Source of the DNA: Colwellia polaris
GTDB lineage: Bacteria; Pseudomonadota; Gammaproteobacteria; Enterobacterales; Alteromonadaceae
Assembly: GCF_002104515.1 (NCBI RefSeq)
Contig: NZ_NBOE01000009.1
Coordinates: 101,919-165,918 of the forward strand
Length of the DNA stretch: 64,000 nt
Reading direction: 5' to 3'
Positions 1 through 9,552 of this stretch are shown piece after piece. The notes under the pieces are model-generated. The model made no database searches. It worked only from the letters and a program-made list of their open reading frames with translations, and was not told where the DNA came from. The first letter of the stretch is position 1; each line of letters begins with the position of its first letter. Both the position numbers and the translations under genes were made by a program.

Positions 1-1
1 G

Positions 2-715
2 GAAATGAGCGTGTTAGAAGCTTGTATTCGCGAAGACCTAAATGATAACGCACCGCGCGCCATGGCCGTGTTAGACCCGATTAAATTAGTGATTGAAAAC
101 TATCCTAGCGATAACGTTGAAAACCTTGATGTTAAAAATCACCCAAGTGATGAAAGCCAAGGCTCACGTATTGTGCCTTTTTCAAAAGAGCTTTACATTG
201 AAGCAGAAGACTTTCGTGAAGAAGCGAATAAAAAGTATAAACGCTTAGTATTAGATAAAGCTGTTCGCCTACGTGGTGCTTATGTGGTAACGGCGACACG
301 TTGTGATAAAGATGCAGATGGTAATGTTACTACGGTTTATTGTCAGTATGATCCTGAAACATTAGGCAAAAACCCTACTGATGGCACTAAACCTAAAGGT
401 GTAATTCACTGGGTGAGTGCTGAACAAAGTCTTGGTGCTGAAGTTCGCTTATATGAGCGTTTATTCACTGTGCCAAACCCTGGCGCAGCAGAAGACTTTC
501 ATTCGGTAATTAACCCTGACTCATTAACTATTATTAGTCATGCGAAAGTTGAACCTTACTTAGCCAACGCAAAACCAGAACAAGCTTTTCAGTTTGAACG
601 TCAAGGTTATTTTTGTTTAGATAACAAAATATCTGCAGAAGACACCGCCGCTGGCAAGTTAGTATTTAACCGCACAGTGGGTTTACGTGATACCTGGGAA
701 AAGAAATCAGCCTAG
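2..715 (+). CDS. glnS: Glutaminyl-tRNA synthetase, C-terminal part (5' truncated by window edge)
   Basis: This is the C-terminal part of the class I synthetase that charges tRNA-Gln. The reading frame is open to the left edge, so the gene starts outside the window; about 237 codons remain of a protein usually near 550 residues. What is left corresponds to the end of the catalytic core plus the anticodon-binding beta-barrels. Recognisable GlnRS stretches are the beginning ([12 protein letters not shown]), '[18 protein letters not shown]', '[10 protein letters not shown]' and the near-terminal '[12 protein letters not shown]'. The Met at position 5 is internal, not a start. The gene ends with TAG and is followed by a strong terminator. 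It converges on the trp operon, separated by a repeat array. Confidence 0.95.
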   Translation, partial: EMSVLEACIREDLNDNAPRAMAVLDPIKLVIENYPSDNVENLDVKNHPSDESQGSRIVPFSKELYIEAEDFREEANKKYKRLVLDKAVRLRGAYVVTATRCDKDADGNVTTVYCQYDPETLGKNPTDGTKPKGVIHWVSAEQSLGAEVRLYERLFTVPNPGAAEDFHSVINPDSLTIISHAKVEPYLANAKPEQAFQFERQGYFCLDNKISAEDTAAGKLVFNRTVGLRDTWEKKSA

Positions 716-787
716 GCATTTCATGAAAGTCATTTATGAAAAGCGATGCGTGATTAGTTATAAGCTGTTAATTAACTAAGCCGCAAT

Positions 788-826
788 AAAAAAGCTCATA
801 AGTATTATCTTATGAGCTTTTTTTAT
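788..826 (+). terminator. Rho-independent terminator of glnS
   Basis: A 12-bp perfect stem (AAAGCTCATAAG at 791-802, CTTATGAGCTTT at 809-820) with a 6-nt loop is followed by a T-run to 825. It lies 70 bp after the glnS stop. A-runs precede the stem, so it could also work on the minus strand. Confidence 0.9.
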
Positions 827-883
827 AAACTATTTCTTTGAACTAAAAGCTATTATTCATTTACTGATAGCACAAAACTTAAA

Positions 884-1254
884 ACTGACAGCTCAAAACT
901 TAAAACTGACAGCTATTTTTTCTTAACTGACAGCTCAAAACTTAAAGCTGACAGCTATCTTTTCTTAACTGACAGCTCAAAACTTAAAACTGACAGCTAT
1001 TTTTTCTTAACTGACAGCTCAAAACTTAAAGCTGACAGCTATCTTTTCTTAACTGACAGCTCAAAACTTAAAGCTGACAGCTATTTTTTCTTAACTGACA
1101 GCTCAAAACTTAAAGCTGACAGCTATTTTTTCTTTAACTGACAGCTCAAAACTTAAAGCTGACAGCTATTTTGTCTTTAACTGACAGCTCAAAACTTAAA
1201 GCTGACAGCTATTTTTTCTTAACTGACAGCTCAAAACTGACAGCTGACAGCTAT
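884..1254. repeat. 42-bp tandem repeat array (about 8.8 copies) between glnS and trpA
   Basis: Copies start at 884, 926, 968, 1010, 1052, 1094, 1137, 1180 and 1222. The period is 42 bp, with two 43-bp copies that carry an extra T. Each copy consists of two 21-bp halves, both containing CTGACAGCT; the second half often shows the interrupted palindrome AGCTG-A-CAGCT. A degenerate half copy sits at 863-883. Copies 1 and 3 are identical and copies 2 and 4 are identical, so an 84-bp dimer was duplicated. The last copy is degenerate. No frame stays open through the array. It occupies the space downstream of two convergent genes, and no other terminator for the trp operon is visible. Confidence 0.95.
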
Positions 1255-1278
1255 GACTTGTATTACTTGTCTTGCTTG

Positions 1279-2106
1279 TTAAAGCTTAGTAGCCAGTTTC
1301 ATCGCGCTAACAAACTCGGTTAATTCACGCAACATATTGTCATTGTCATCAAGATTGTTTTCAATAATCTTAACTACTGCAGAGCCACTAATAGCGCCTT
1401 TTGCTCCGGTAGCTAATGCGGCCGTAACTTGTGCTGGCTTTGAAATACCAAAACCAATAACAGAAGGTGCTGCTTGATATTTGTCTAATATATCAATTAG
1501 CTTATGGCCGGTCATTTCAGCTTCAGTCTCAGTACCGGTAACACCAACGCGGCTTAAAACATAAGTATAACCCGAACCATAATCAGCGACTTTTTGTAAG
1601 GTTGTTTCACTGGCATTAGGCGGGGCGATAAAGATAGGCGCTACGCCATTAGCCTCTGCCGCTTTTCTAAAAGCTTCACTCTCACGAATAGGCAAATCTG
1701 CAATAAGCACTGAATCAACACCTGCAGTCGCTACATCACGATAAAAATTATCAATACCGCGAGCAAAGACTAAGTTACCGTAAAGTAATAAGCCAATGGG
1801 CATGTCAGGAGCATAAGCACGAATTCGAGCTAAAATATCTAAGCAAATATCAGTATTAGTATTGGCTTTGAGTGCGCGCAGTGCCGCCATTTGAATAGTT
1901 ACGCCATCAGCACTAGGATCTGAAAATGGAATGCCTAACTCTAAGGCATCTGCACCTGCATCAATTAAAGCTTTAATTACTTCAAAAGACTGCTCAGGGT
2001 TTGGATCGCCGATGATCACAAAAGGAATAAATGCCCCTTCTTTTTTTGCTGCCAATTTCTCAAACGCCTGGTCATAACGAGTTTTTATATTAGTTACTTG
2101 GCTCAT
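1279..2106 (-). CDS. trpA: Tryptophan synthase alpha subunit
   Basis: TrpA cleaves indole-3-glycerol phosphate to indole and glyceraldehyde 3-phosphate and passes indole to TrpB in the alpha2-beta2 complex. The 275-residue product matches the usual length (268 in E. coli). The catalytic regions are visible: 'IGDPNPEQS' carrying the catalytic Glu and '[12 protein letters not shown]' carrying the catalytic Asp. The C-terminal half has the phosphate-binding 'GFGISKP' and 'AISGSAVV'. The start codon overlaps the trpB stop by one base (TAATG), so the two are translationally coupled. It is the last gene of the operon, and the 42-bp repeat array follows. Confidence 0.97.
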   Translation of the reverse strand: MSQVTNIKTRYDQAFEKLAAKKEGAFIPFVIIGDPNPEQSFEVIKALIDAGADALELGIPFSDPSADGVTIQMAALRALKANTNTDICLDILARIRAYAPDMPIGLLLYGNLVFARGIDNFYRDVATAGVDSVLIADLPIRESEAFRKAAEANGVAPIFIAPPNASETTLQKVADYGSGYTYVLSRVGVTGTETEAEMTGHKLIDILDKYQAAPSVIGFGISKPAQVTAALATGAKGAISGSAVVKIIENNLDDNDNMLRELTEFVSAMKLATKL

Positions 2107-3353
2107 TATGCTTCTCCTCTGTGCTTAACATCACTTTTCTCTGCAGTTTCTGGCGATATAATCGCGTTTACATGCGCTAAATCTTTATCTCCTCTGCCGG
2201 ATAAATTCACTAAAAAGATAGTTTCTTCAGTAACTTTATCTGCCATTTTTAACGCATGTGCTAACGCGTGAGATGACTCTAACGCAGGAATTATCCCTTC
2301 ATTACGGGCAAGTAATTGAAACGCTTCTAATGCTTCATCGTCGTTAATTGGCACATATTGCGCTCTACCCGAATCTTTTAATTGCGCATGTTGAGGACCA
2401 ACGGCTGGGTAATCAAGACCCGCTGATACAGAGTAAGACTCTTCAATTTGGCCAACATTATCTTGCATTATATAGGTGTAATTACCGTGCAACATTCCTT
2501 TAGTACCTGCGACTAATGTTGCGCCGTGATGTATGGTATCAATACCTTTACCACCGGCTTCAACACCAATAAGTTTTACACTTTCGTCGCCAATAAAGTC
2601 GTTAAACATACCAATGGCATTTGAACCGCCACCAACACAAGCAATAACATAGTCAGGTAAGCGACCTTCTTCTGCGAGTAACTGTTGTTTAGCTTCTTCG
2701 CCGATCATTTTTTGAAACTCACGAACAATCGTCGGGAAAGGATGAGGACCTGCGGCAGTACCTAATAAATAATGTGCGTTATCATAATTAGCTGACCAGT
2801 CACGTAAAGCCTCGTTCACCGCATCTTTAAGTGTACCGCTACCCGCGGTAACAGGAATAACTTCTGCGCCCATTAGTTGCATACGAAACACGTTAGGTTG
2901 CTGACGCTGACAATCAACGGCGCCCATATAAACTTTACACTTCAAGCCCAATAATGAACATGCAATAGCAGTAGCAACACCGTGTTGACCAGCACCTGTT
3001 TCTGCTATTATTTCAGTTTTACCCATGCGTTTAGCCAGTAAAGCTTGGCCTAAAACCTGATTGGTTTTATGCGCGCCACCGTGCAGTAAATCTTCACGCT
3101 TTAAATAAATTTTGGCTAATGGGTTTTTAACGATATTTCGACACAATGTTAATGGCGTTGGTCGGCCAGCATAACTGGTCAGTAATTTATTAAACTCAGT
3201 TAAAAAAGCTTCATCAGTTTGAGATTCAATAAACGCTTGCTCTAGCTGCTCTAAAGCAGGTACTAACAATTCACCAACATACATACCACCAAACTTACCA
3301 AAGTAGGCGGGTAAAGTTTTCTTAGCTTGATTTTCAGTTGTAGATTTTAACAT
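2106..3353 (-). CDS. trpB: Tryptophan synthase beta subunit
   Basis: TrpB is a PLP enzyme that condenses indole with serine to make tryptophan. The PLP lysine lies in 'GGAHKTNQ' and the phosphate-binding loop is 'GGGSNAIG'. I choose the ATG at 3353 (product MLKSTTENQ..., 415 residues) rather than the longer frame from 3425, because those 24 extra residues fall inside trpCF and the family normally begins just before '[10 protein letters not shown]'. With this start, trpB begins 1 bp after the end of trpCF. It overlaps trpA by one base at its 3' end. Confidence 0.96.
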   Translation of the reverse strand: MLKSTTENQAKKTLPAYFGKFGGMYVGELLVPALEQLEQAFIESQTDEAFLTEFNKLLTSYAGRPTPLTLCRNIVKNPLAKIYLKREDLLHGGAHKTNQVLGQALLAKRMGKTEIIAETGAGQHGVATAIACSLLGLKCKVYMGAVDCQRQQPNVFRMQLMGAEVIPVTAGSGTLKDAVNEALRDWSANYDNAHYLLGTAAGPHPFPTIVREFQKMIGEEAKQQLLAEEGRLPDYVIACVGGGSNAIGMFNDFIGDESVKLIGVEAGGKGIDTIHHGATLVAGTKGMLHGNYTYIMQDNVGQIEESYSVSAGLDYPAVGPQHAQLKDSGRAQYVPINDDEALEAFQLLARNEGIIPALESSHALAHALKMADKVTEETIFLVNLSGRGDKDLAHVNAIISPETAEKSDVKHRGEA

Positions 3354-3354
3354 C

Positions 3355-4743
3355 TTAATAATTCCGTATTTGGGCGAAAACTGCATTGAGTTTTTCGCGA
3401 CATTTAATGCCTGGGCTAGATTCAACGCCAGAGTTGATATCTAAGCCAAATAATTCATGGTTGTTCATTTGCCCGCAAGCTTGGTTTATATTGTCTAATT
3501 GCAAACCACCAGCTAAAAAGCAACGAGATAAGTCTTGCTCACTTTCAGCTAACGCTTGCCAACTAAAAGCTTGGCCACTGCCTGCATTTTTACCATCTAG
3601 CACTATATGGTCGACATTACTGGGTAAAGCCAATACCTTATCTTCAACAGGTAGCGCTTTAAATATTTGACAATGCTGCGACAGTTTTTCTCTTAAACTA
3701 TCAATGTATGTTTGGCTTTCTTTACCGTGCAATTGAACTGCTGATAGTTGTAAATCATGGGCAATTTCAAGCACAGTGTCTTGCGAATGATCAACAAAAA
3801 CGCCAACATACTTTAAACTTGGGTTATCACTTATAATCGTTTGAGCTTGCGCTTTATTAACACAGCGTGGTGATTTTTCAGCAAAAATAAGTCCACCAAA
3901 CTCTGCACCTGCTTTAATGGCAAATTCAGCATGTTCTGGCTTGGTTAAACCACACACTTTATTGTGACCGAATATTAATTGTCGACACGCTAAGTCGATA
4001 TCTGGCTCTGCCATGACTGAACTACCAACTAAAAATCCGTCAACAGCAGGCGCAAGCTCTCTAACTTGCGCGTTATTATAAATGCCTGATTCAGAAATAA
4101 CGATGCGATCATCGGGTAATGTCGGTGCTAAATCAAAGGTACGTGAAATATCGGTTGAAAGATCACGTAAATTACGATTATTAATGCCAATAAGTTTGGC
4201 ATTTAAACTGATCGCACGGTCGCGTTCTTCTTCGTTGGAAACTTCGGTTAAAATGGCCAAATTTAAAGAGTTAGCAACCGCCGCTAATTCGTTATACTCA
4301 TTGTCGTTGAGTACGCTTAGCATAAGTAATATGGCGTCGGCACCATAATGTCTGGCCAAATAAACTTGGTAGGTATCAAAAAAGAAATCTTTATTTAATA
4401 CCGGGCATTTTACTGAATTACTCACGGTTTTGAGGTAATCAAAATCGCCTTGAAAATACTTATGTTCAGTCAGTACAGATATTGCCGCCGCGTAGTTATC
4501 ATAAATACCGGCTATCTCTGCAACATTAAAGTCAGCTCTGATCAACCCTTTTGAAGGTGATGCTTTTTTACATTCTAAAATAAAACCAGCGTAAGGCTTT
4601 TCAGCGGTACGTGTTAATGCTTGATACATGTCTTTTTTGGTCGGTATTAAGTCATCAATAAAGCTTGCTAATGGCAATGCGAGTTTTAATTGTTCTATCT
4701 CAATACGTCGATTAGCAACGATTTGCTCAAGAATGTTGGCCAT
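3355..4743 (-). CDS. trpCF: Bifunctional indole-3-glycerol-phosphate synthase / phosphoribosylanthranilate isomerase
   Basis: This fused enzyme catalyses two consecutive steps of tryptophan synthesis. Residues 1 to about 255 are the TrpC (IGPS) barrel, with '[12 protein letters not shown]' and 'VLNKDFF'. Residues from about 258 onward are the TrpF (PRAI) barrel, starting at '[11 protein letters not shown]', with '[12 protein letters not shown]' and 'LAGGL' near the end. The fusion is typical of enteric and related gammaproteobacteria (E. coli protein 453 residues; here 462). I take the ATG at 4743 (MANILEQ...), which overlaps the trpD stop by one base. A longer frame to 4902 is only the antisense of trpD. 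Confidence 0.96.
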   Translation of the reverse strand: MANILEQIVANRRIEIEQLKLALPLASFIDDLIPTKKDMYQALTRTAEKPYAGFILECKKASPSKGLIRADFNVAEIAGIYDNYAAAISVLTEHKYFQGDFDYLKTVSNSVKCPVLNKDFFFDTYQVYLARHYGADAILLMLSVLNDNEYNELAAVANSLNLAILTEVSNEEERDRAISLNAKLIGINNRNLRDLSTDISRTFDLAPTLPDDRIVISESGIYNNAQVRELAPAVDGFLVGSSVMAEPDIDLACRQLIFGHNKVCGLTKPEHAEFAIKAGAEFGGLIFAEKSPRCVNKAQAQTIISDNPSLKYVGVFVDHSQDTVLEIAHDLQLSAVQLHGKESQTYIDSLREKLSQHCQIFKALPVEDKVLALPSNVDHIVLDGKNAGSGQAFSWQALAESEQDLSRCFLAGGLQLDNINQACGQMNNHELFGLDINSGVESSPGIKCREKLNAVFAQIRNY

Positions 4744-5849
4744 TATACTGATACTCCCGAATGTGAAACTTGTACTAAATTTGCTAAGGTTTTGCTTGCC
4801 ACGCCTGAAGCAAGTACCGTTTTGGCATGTTGTGCCGCTAATAATAAAGTATCGGCTTTGCCATTTAATTGCTCGCGATGAAGATATAACAGCGCCGCAC
4901 AATTAATAATAACCGCGCTGTTATGAGCCGCTTGGCCCTTGCCGGCTAATATAGCTTTAATAAATTCGGCATTTTCTTCTGGCGTTCCGCCTTTGATATC
5001 TTCTAAGGTATAACTATCTAAGCCAAAATCTTCTGGCGTTACTTCTTTCTGAATTAATTCGCCATTATTGATTTCAGTCACTAGTGTTTTACCGTGTAAG
5101 GCGATTTCATCTAAACCACTGCCATGTACTACCCAAGCTTGCTTTACGCCGGTTAGCATTAAGGCTTCTGCTATTGGGGTAATTAATTCAGGTATATAAA
5201 CGCCTAACAACATAATGTCGGGTTTTGCCGGGTTAACTAACGGTCCTAAAATATTAAATAAGGTTCTAATTGCCATGGCTTTTCGAACCGGCGCGGCATG
5301 TTTAAAGCCGGTGTGGTAGGCCGGAGCGTATAAGAAGCAAATGTTAGCTTTTGCTAAACATTCACTGGCTACTTCAGGCGACATAGTTAAATTTACTCCA
5401 AGTGCCTCAAGTAAGTCAGCAGAGCCAGACATACTAGAAACACTTCTATTACCATGCTTTGCCATTTTTAAGCCACATGCGGCTGCTAAAATAGCCGCAG
5501 TGGTCGAAATATTAATGGTATTTGCGCCGTCACCACCGGTACCTACACAATCAGCGACACTGGTTGTTTGGTCTGGAAATACTGTAGCATTAGCGCGAAT
5601 TGCAATGGCAGCACCAGCAATTTCAGCTGGCGTTTCACCTTTAATTTTTAAGGCGGTAAGGATTGCTGCTAAGCGCTCTGGCGCAACAAAACCGTTGATC
5701 ACTTGTTCAAAAACATCATGGCTTTGTTGTTGAGTTAATGAGTGGCCATCAACCAGAGTATTTAGTGCGCTGTGAGTAATGTCATCATTTTTCACTGGCT
5801 GGGTTTGTGGTGAACTGTTGCTATTAATTTCAGTGCTGTTCATGAGCAT
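4743..5849 (-). CDS. trpD: Anthranilate phosphoribosyltransferase
   Basis: TrpD transfers phosphoribose from PRPP to anthranilate. The PRPP loop 'GTGGDG' is at residues 103-108 and 'KHGNRSVSS' at 131-139, both hallmarks of the family. The enzyme is a stand-alone TrpD; the glutamine amidotransferase TrpG is a separate gene here, unlike the fused TrpGD of E. coli. Two ATG codons two codons apart (5849 and 5843) could start it. Either overlaps the end of trpG, by 20 or 14 bp. About 25 residues at the N-terminus are low-complexity (N, S, Q, T rich) compared with typical TrpD. Confidence 0.95.
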   Translation of the reverse strand: MLMNSTEINSNSSPQTQPVKNDDITHSALNTLVDGHSLTQQQSHDVFEQVINGFVAPERLAAILTALKIKGETPAEIAGAAIAIRANATVFPDQTTSVADCVGTGGDGANTINISTTAAILAAACGLKMAKHGNRSVSSMSGSADLLEALGVNLTMSPEVASECLAKANICFLYAPAYHTGFKHAAPVRKAMAIRTLFNILGPLVNPAKPDIMLLGVYIPELITPIAEALMLTGVKQAWVVHGSGLDEIALHGKTLVTEINNGELIQKEVTPEDFGLDSYTLEDIKGGTPEENAEFIKAILAGKGQAAHNSAVIINCAALLYLHREQLNGKADTLLLAAQHAKTVLASGVASKTLANLVQVSHSGVSV

Positions 5850-6552
5850 GCCCTTGATCTTTATAAATAGTCTGACTAGCTAAAGCGGATAAATGTTTAA
5901 GGCTTTGCGCTAATAAATTGGTGCCGTATGTGGTTAATATCGATTCAGGGTGAAACTGAAACCCAATAGCAGCATCGCTACTGTGCTCAATGGCCATAGG
6001 CAAGGTTATTTCTTCGCTATCAGTGTTTAAGTTTACATAAGCGGTCATAGTTAATGCTTGTGGCATTGAGCTAGCAACAAGCGAATGATATCGCGCAACA
6101 GGCAAAGGACTCGCAATATTAGTGAAAGCACCTTGCTCGTTATGGGTAATATTCGATGACTTTCCATGCACAACTTCAGGCGCGCGAGCAATTACCCCCC
6201 CATAATGTTGAATTAATGCTTGGTGACCTAAACAAATGCCCAAAATAGGAAATTGTCCTGCGCACAAGGTAATTAATGGCATTAAACACCCAGCATGCGT
6301 TGGGTCGCCTGGTCCAGGAGAAAGCACTAAAATAACGCCTGCCTTGTTATTCTGCTGTTTTTCTCGAAGTTTATTATAAACAAACTCAGCACTGAGCGTA
6401 TTACGGTAAATGGTTAGTTGGTAGCCTAAGCAACGAAATTCATCAACTAAATTGTAGGTAAAAGAGTCAAGATTATCTAACATAACTATTTCGGGCAATG
6501 CGTTTTGCGCTTGTAGAGATAAGTCTTTAGATAAAGCATTAGCTGATGTCAT
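5830..6552 (-). CDS. trpG: Anthranilate synthase component II (glutamine amidotransferase)
   Basis: TrpG hydrolyses glutamine and delivers ammonia to TrpE. It is a class I amidotransferase: the nucleophile Cys107 lies in 'GICLGHQ', the His-Glu pair is in 'FHPES' (His201, Glu203), and the oxyanion 'LSPGPGDP' is near residue 78. At 240 residues it is slightly longer than stand-alone TrpG because of about 20 N-terminal residues before 'IVMLDNLDSFTYNL'. The ATG overlaps the trpE stop by one base, which fixes the start. A PabA-type role in folate synthesis in addition cannot be excluded, but the location within the trp operon makes TrpG the primary call. Confidence 0.95.
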   Translation of the reverse strand: MTSANALSKDLSLQAQNALPEIVMLDNLDSFTYNLVDEFRCLGYQLTIYRNTLSAEFVYNKLREKQQNNKAGVILVLSPGPGDPTHAGCLMPLITLCAGQFPILGICLGHQALIQHYGGVIARAPEVVHGKSSNITHNEQGAFTNIASPLPVARYHSLVASSMPQALTMTAYVNLNTDSEEITLPMAIEHSSDAAIGFQFHPESILTTYGTNLLAQSLKHLSALASQTIYKDQGHAHEQH

Positions 6553-8303
6553 TATTTCGTCTCCTTTTCTAAATCGCTACTCGGGTTAATATCTTGACTT
6601 TCCTGATGAGCAATCACCAATACTTTACCTTCAGCTTCTTTAATAGCGTTGATTACGGCTTGGGCTTTTTGTCGAGTTTCGTTGGCTTCAGATTGTGGAT
6701 CAGAGTCAAATACCACCCCTGCACCTGCTTGAATTTGTGCTCGGTTGTTTTGTACGAAGGCAGAGCGGATAACAATACAGGTATCCATATCACCATTGCC
6801 AGTTAAATAACCCACTGCGCCGCCATAACTGCCACGACGTTTACCTTCAACTTGGCGAATAAGTGTTGTTGCTTTTACTTTTGGTGCACCTGATAACGTG
6901 CCCATATTCATACAGGCTTGATAAGCGTGCAGGGCATCTAACTCTACCTCTAACGTGCCGCATACACGAGAAACCAAGTGCATAACATGAGAATATCGGT
7001 CAACTTTTAATAAGTCAGCCACATGACGAGTACCCGGTTGGCTAACTCGAGCAATGTCATTACGCGCTAAATCAACCAACATAATATGTTCGGCCAATTC
7101 TTTTTTGTCTAAGCGTAAATCTAATTCTATCCGGCTATCTAAATCAGGCGATAAGGTACCATCAGCGTTAAAACCACGAGGCCGTGTTCCTGCAATGGGG
7201 TAAATTTCGACTTGTCGGTTACTTTGTTGATATTTTAGTGCTGACTCTGGAGAAGCACCGAAAATGCAAAAATCACTGTCTTGCAGATAAAACATATAAG
7301 GGCTTGGGTTACTCTGCTTTAAAGCTTTATAAGCGTTAAGGTTATTTGAACACGCTAAGCTAAAGGTGCGAGATGGTACTACTTGAAAAATATCTCCGGC
7401 CAATATGTTTTCTTTTAAATCATTAACTATCTGACAAAATGCTTCATCGCTAATATCAGAAGTTAAAGTCGATAGAGTCTTTTCTTCTGAAGTTGTCTTA
7501 GTATCTGAGCTTGCTTTTTTCGGTTCGAATGAAGCGGTTATATCGGCGCTTAAACGGTTTTTAATGGCGTTAATTTTTGCCAGTGCGGCTGTTTTAGCTT
7601 CAGCATAACCTGGGCCAGTAAATTGGTTGGTTATTACTTCACTAGATTGTTGTTCATGGTCAATAATAATCAAAGTTTCAGCGAGATAGTAAACAAAGTC
7701 AGGGCAAGTATTCTCACCATCAGCAACGTCAGGTAATGTTTCACTCATCGACATCATATCGAATGCAAAGGCGCCGCCTAAAAATACCGCAAACGGATGT
7801 TGGCTTGTGTTAGTTAATTGACTAAATAAACGTAAACTTTGGAAAGGATTAATAGCCAGTAATCGAGTACGTTCATCTAATTGCTCAACAATATCTGGGA
7901 ATGTAGCAGTAAACGCTTTATTTGGACTAGCTATGGTATCAGTTACGTCATCAGTTATTTCAGCATGTGCAGCTAACGCTTGTTTGGCGAAGGCCAGTGC
8001 ATTCTCACCATTTGGCGTTAACGCGCTAAACTTAACCGTATTGGCATTACAGACAATTTTAACGGCGGTATCGCTAAGCAGTAAACTTTTAAGTTGATGC
8101 TTTTTATCGACTTCTGCTGATTCAAGTAACAAGGTGTTTTCTTTATCTGCGCAGAGGGTATGAAAAACAGCAAGCGGGTCACTTTGATAACGTAAAGTAT
8201 CAGTGATAGTAACGACTGCACCTATTTGTTGAGTATTTAGTGCAGTGTCTGGCTGCTTTTTTTCGGTGTTATTTTTAGTGCTATTTTCTTGGGTATTGCT
8301 CAT
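6552..8303 (-). CDS. trpE: Anthranilate synthase component I
   Basis: TrpE converts chorismate and ammonia to anthranilate and is the feedback-controlled first enzyme of the pathway. The tryptophan-binding 'LLES' element is at about residue 58, so inhibition by tryptophan is expected. Chorismate-binding motifs follow in order: 'FQVVPSR', 'FGASPES', 'IYPIAGTRPRG', 'LVDLARND', 'NMGTLSGAPK' and 'GSYGGAVGY'. At 583 residues it exceeds the E. coli protein (520) through an N-terminal tail, a Ser/Thr/Lys/Glu-rich linker around residues 260-290 and a C-terminal tail. An AGGA Shine-Dalgarno sequence sits 7 bp upstream of the ATG. Expression is probably controlled by the attenuator immediately upstream. 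Confidence 0.96.
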   Translation of the reverse strand: MSNTQENSTKNNTEKKQPDTALNTQQIGAVVTITDTLRYQSDPLAVFHTLCADKENTLLLESAEVDKKHQLKSLLLSDTAVKIVCNANTVKFSALTPNGENALAFAKQALAAHAEITDDVTDTIASPNKAFTATFPDIVEQLDERTRLLAINPFQSLRLFSQLTNTSQHPFAVFLGGAFAFDMMSMSETLPDVADGENTCPDFVYYLAETLIIIDHEQQSSEVITNQFTGPGYAEAKTAALAKINAIKNRLSADITASFEPKKASSDTKTTSEEKTLSTLTSDISDEAFCQIVNDLKENILAGDIFQVVPSRTFSLACSNNLNAYKALKQSNPSPYMFYLQDSDFCIFGASPESALKYQQSNRQVEIYPIAGTRPRGFNADGTLSPDLDSRIELDLRLDKKELAEHIMLVDLARNDIARVSQPGTRHVADLLKVDRYSHVMHLVSRVCGTLEVELDALHAYQACMNMGTLSGAPKVKATTLIRQVEGKRRGSYGGAVGYLTGNGDMDTCIVIRSAFVQNNRAQIQAGAGVVFDSDPQSEANETRQKAQAVINAIKEAEGKVLVIAHQESQDINPSSDLEKETK

Positions 8304-8435
8304 GGGTATTCCTACATAAATTCTATTTAAAAACGGTCATCCAGCGTAAATAGGCAAAAGCCACCATAAGAACCAACGTTTAACTTTAATGCGTAACATA
8401 TTTATTCTCTTGTTCGATTATTCAAAATTTTAAAA

Positions 8436-8465
8436 CCAAAAAACCCGCAATAGTGTGCGGGTTTT
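8436..8465 (-). terminator. trp operon attenuator (terminator hairpin before trpE)
   Basis: Read on the minus strand, a 10-bp stem (AAAACCCGCA / TGCGGGTTTT, plus coordinates 8440-8449 and 8456-8465) with a 6-nt loop runs straight into a T6 tract. It lies between the Trp-rich leader peptide and trpE, which is the position of a classical trp attenuator. A competing partner for the 5' arm is GTGGGTT, which lies just after the leader-peptide stop; it can pair with AACCC-CAC across a bulged G. Confidence 0.85.
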
Positions 8466-8661
8466 CGACGTTTTTACATACAAGTAAACAACACAACCCA
8501 CTTATGTAGAGTTATGCCACCACCAAATCATAGAAATAGTTTGTTTTACTTGTATCATTATCTGTTTTATCTCAGTAAAATTGTTTTATTCACTTGCCTA
8601 AATAGCGACTTGCATTTGTGTCAGGCAGTTTTAAGTCCCTATAGAAGAACCGATTCACGTA
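8466..8661. promoter_or_regulatory. trp leader RNA region and divergent rnm/trp promoters
   Basis: This gap holds the trp leader and, further right, the divergent promoters of trp (minus) and rnm (plus). Within the leader, ATACAAGTAAA (plus-strand complement at about 8547-8557) is exactly complementary to TTTACTTGTAT (about 8476-8486). This is an 11-bp pairing able to act as the 1:2 stem of the attenuator. I could not identify a convincing -10/-35 pair or a TrpR operator by eye. Confidence 0.6.
8502..8558 (-). CDS. trpL: trp operon leader peptide with three consecutive Trp codons
   Basis: An 18-codon frame reads MIQVKQTISMIWWWHNST and stops with TAA. Three consecutive TGG codons (residues 12-14) precede the attenuator by about 60 nt, the expected arrangement for ribosome-mediated attenuation; E. 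coli TrpL is 14 residues with two Trp. An internal ATG at 8531 would give a 9-residue version that keeps the WWW. No strong Shine-Dalgarno is visible for either start; a GAG about 12 nt upstream slightly favours the longer one. The peptide itself probably has no function beyond sensing charged tRNA-Trp. Confidence 0.8.
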   Translation of the reverse strand: MIQVKQTISMIWWWHNST

Positions 8662-9552
8662 ATGATGTCAACCACTGATTTTACTATTGATAAAGATTTT
8701 TCAAACTTACGGGTTGATCTGCACAGCCATACCAATTGCTCTGACGGTGCATTAACGCCCAAAGAGCTGATAGAACGGGCAGTTAACTTTCAAATTGACG
8801 TATTAGCCATTACCGATCACGACAGCGTTAAAGGTCTTGATATTGCTAAACAAACTATTTTAGATCAAAACATTCCATTAACCTTGATTAACGGCATTGA
8901 AATATCAACCCAGTGGCAAGGGTTCGAAATTCATATTGTCGGCTTAAATATTGATCCCGATCATGCGCAATTACAAAGTTTAATATCGGCACAACAACAA
9001 CGCCGCGAAGATCGCGCAACTAGCATGGGTGAAAAACTCGAAAAATGCGGTTTTGAAGATGTTTATAGCGATGCTAAAGCAATGGCAGGCGAGGGTTCTA
9101 TTACGCGTGCTCATTTTGCCAAAGTGCTATTACAACGTAGCGTTGTTAGTAAAATGCAATCAGCCTTCGATAAATATATCGGCAAAGGCAAACGTGCTTA
9201 TGTTAAACCTAATTGGTGTAGTATTGAAGAAGCCGTAGCTACAATACATGCTGCTGGCGGTGTCGCCGTTATGGCTCACCCAATTCGTTACGACTTAACA
9301 GCAAAATGGTTAAGACGTTTGATTGTTGACTTTAAAGATGCACAAGGTGATGGTTTAGAAGTTGTTTTACCTCAGATGAATAACGAACAACGCAAAATCA
9401 TGCTAAACTATTGTTCAGAATACGATTTATATGCCTCAATGGGCTCCGACTTTCATCAGCCCAGCCGTTGGAGCGATTTAGGCAGGAATTTAGTTATGCC
9501 TGAGCAAGCAAAACCTATTTGGCAACTTTGGCAAACTAACGGTATTCGTTAA
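8662..9552 (+). CDS. rnm: PHP-domain 5'-3' exoribonuclease / nucleoside bisphosphate phosphatase (RNase AM, TrpH/YciV family)
   Basis: This is a PHP-fold metallophosphoesterase of the YciV/TrpH family, which in E. coli removes short 5' extensions from rRNA and hydrolyses 3',5'-nucleoside bisphosphates. Metal-binding motifs are visible: 'DLHSHTNCSDG' near the N-terminus, 'AITDHDS' near residue 53, 'NGIEIS' near 80, 'MAHPIRY' near 207 and 'GSDFH' near 258. The length of 296 is normal (E. coli 293). Two ATGs occur at the start (8662 and 8665). It is divergent from the trp operon, the same arrangement as in E. coli, which explains the old name trpH. yciO follows 86 bp downstream. Confidence 0.92.
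   Translation: MMSTTDFTIDKDFSNLRVDLHSHTNCSDGALTPKELIERAVNFQIDVLAITDHDSVKGLDIAKQTILDQNIPLTLINGIEISTQWQGFEIHIVGLNIDPDHAQLQSLISAQQQRREDRATSMGEKLEKCGFEDVYSDAKAMAGEGSITRAHFAKVLLQRSVVSKMQSAFDKYIGKGKRAYVKPNWCSIEEAVATIHAAGGVAVMAHPIRYDLTAKWLRRLIVDFKDAQGDGLEVVLPQMNNEQRKIMLNYCSEYDLYASMGSDFHQPSRWSDLGRNLVMPEQAKPIWQLWQTNGIR

Noticed and set aside
884..1254. CRISPR array interpretation of the 42-bp repeats
   Set aside because: Units are directly contiguous with no variable spacers, and no cas genes are in the window.
884..1254. Integron attC or IS-associated repeat interpretation
   Set aside because: No integrase or transposase gene nearby, no core-site sequences recognised, and flanking genes are stable core genes in their expected places.
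3354..3425. Longer trpB with an extra 24 N-terminal residues
   Set aside because: The extension lies within the trpCF 3' end, and the TrpB family normally begins near '[10 protein letters not shown]'; the ATG at 3353 fits the operon spacing.
4744..4902. N-terminal 53-residue extension of trpCF
   Set aside because: It is only the alternative frame of trpD; the ATG at 4743 in the TAATG overlap is the natural start.
8578..8640. TrpR operator in the trp promoter region
   Set aside because: No sequence close to the E. coli trp operator was found by eye; attenuation is the only supported control.
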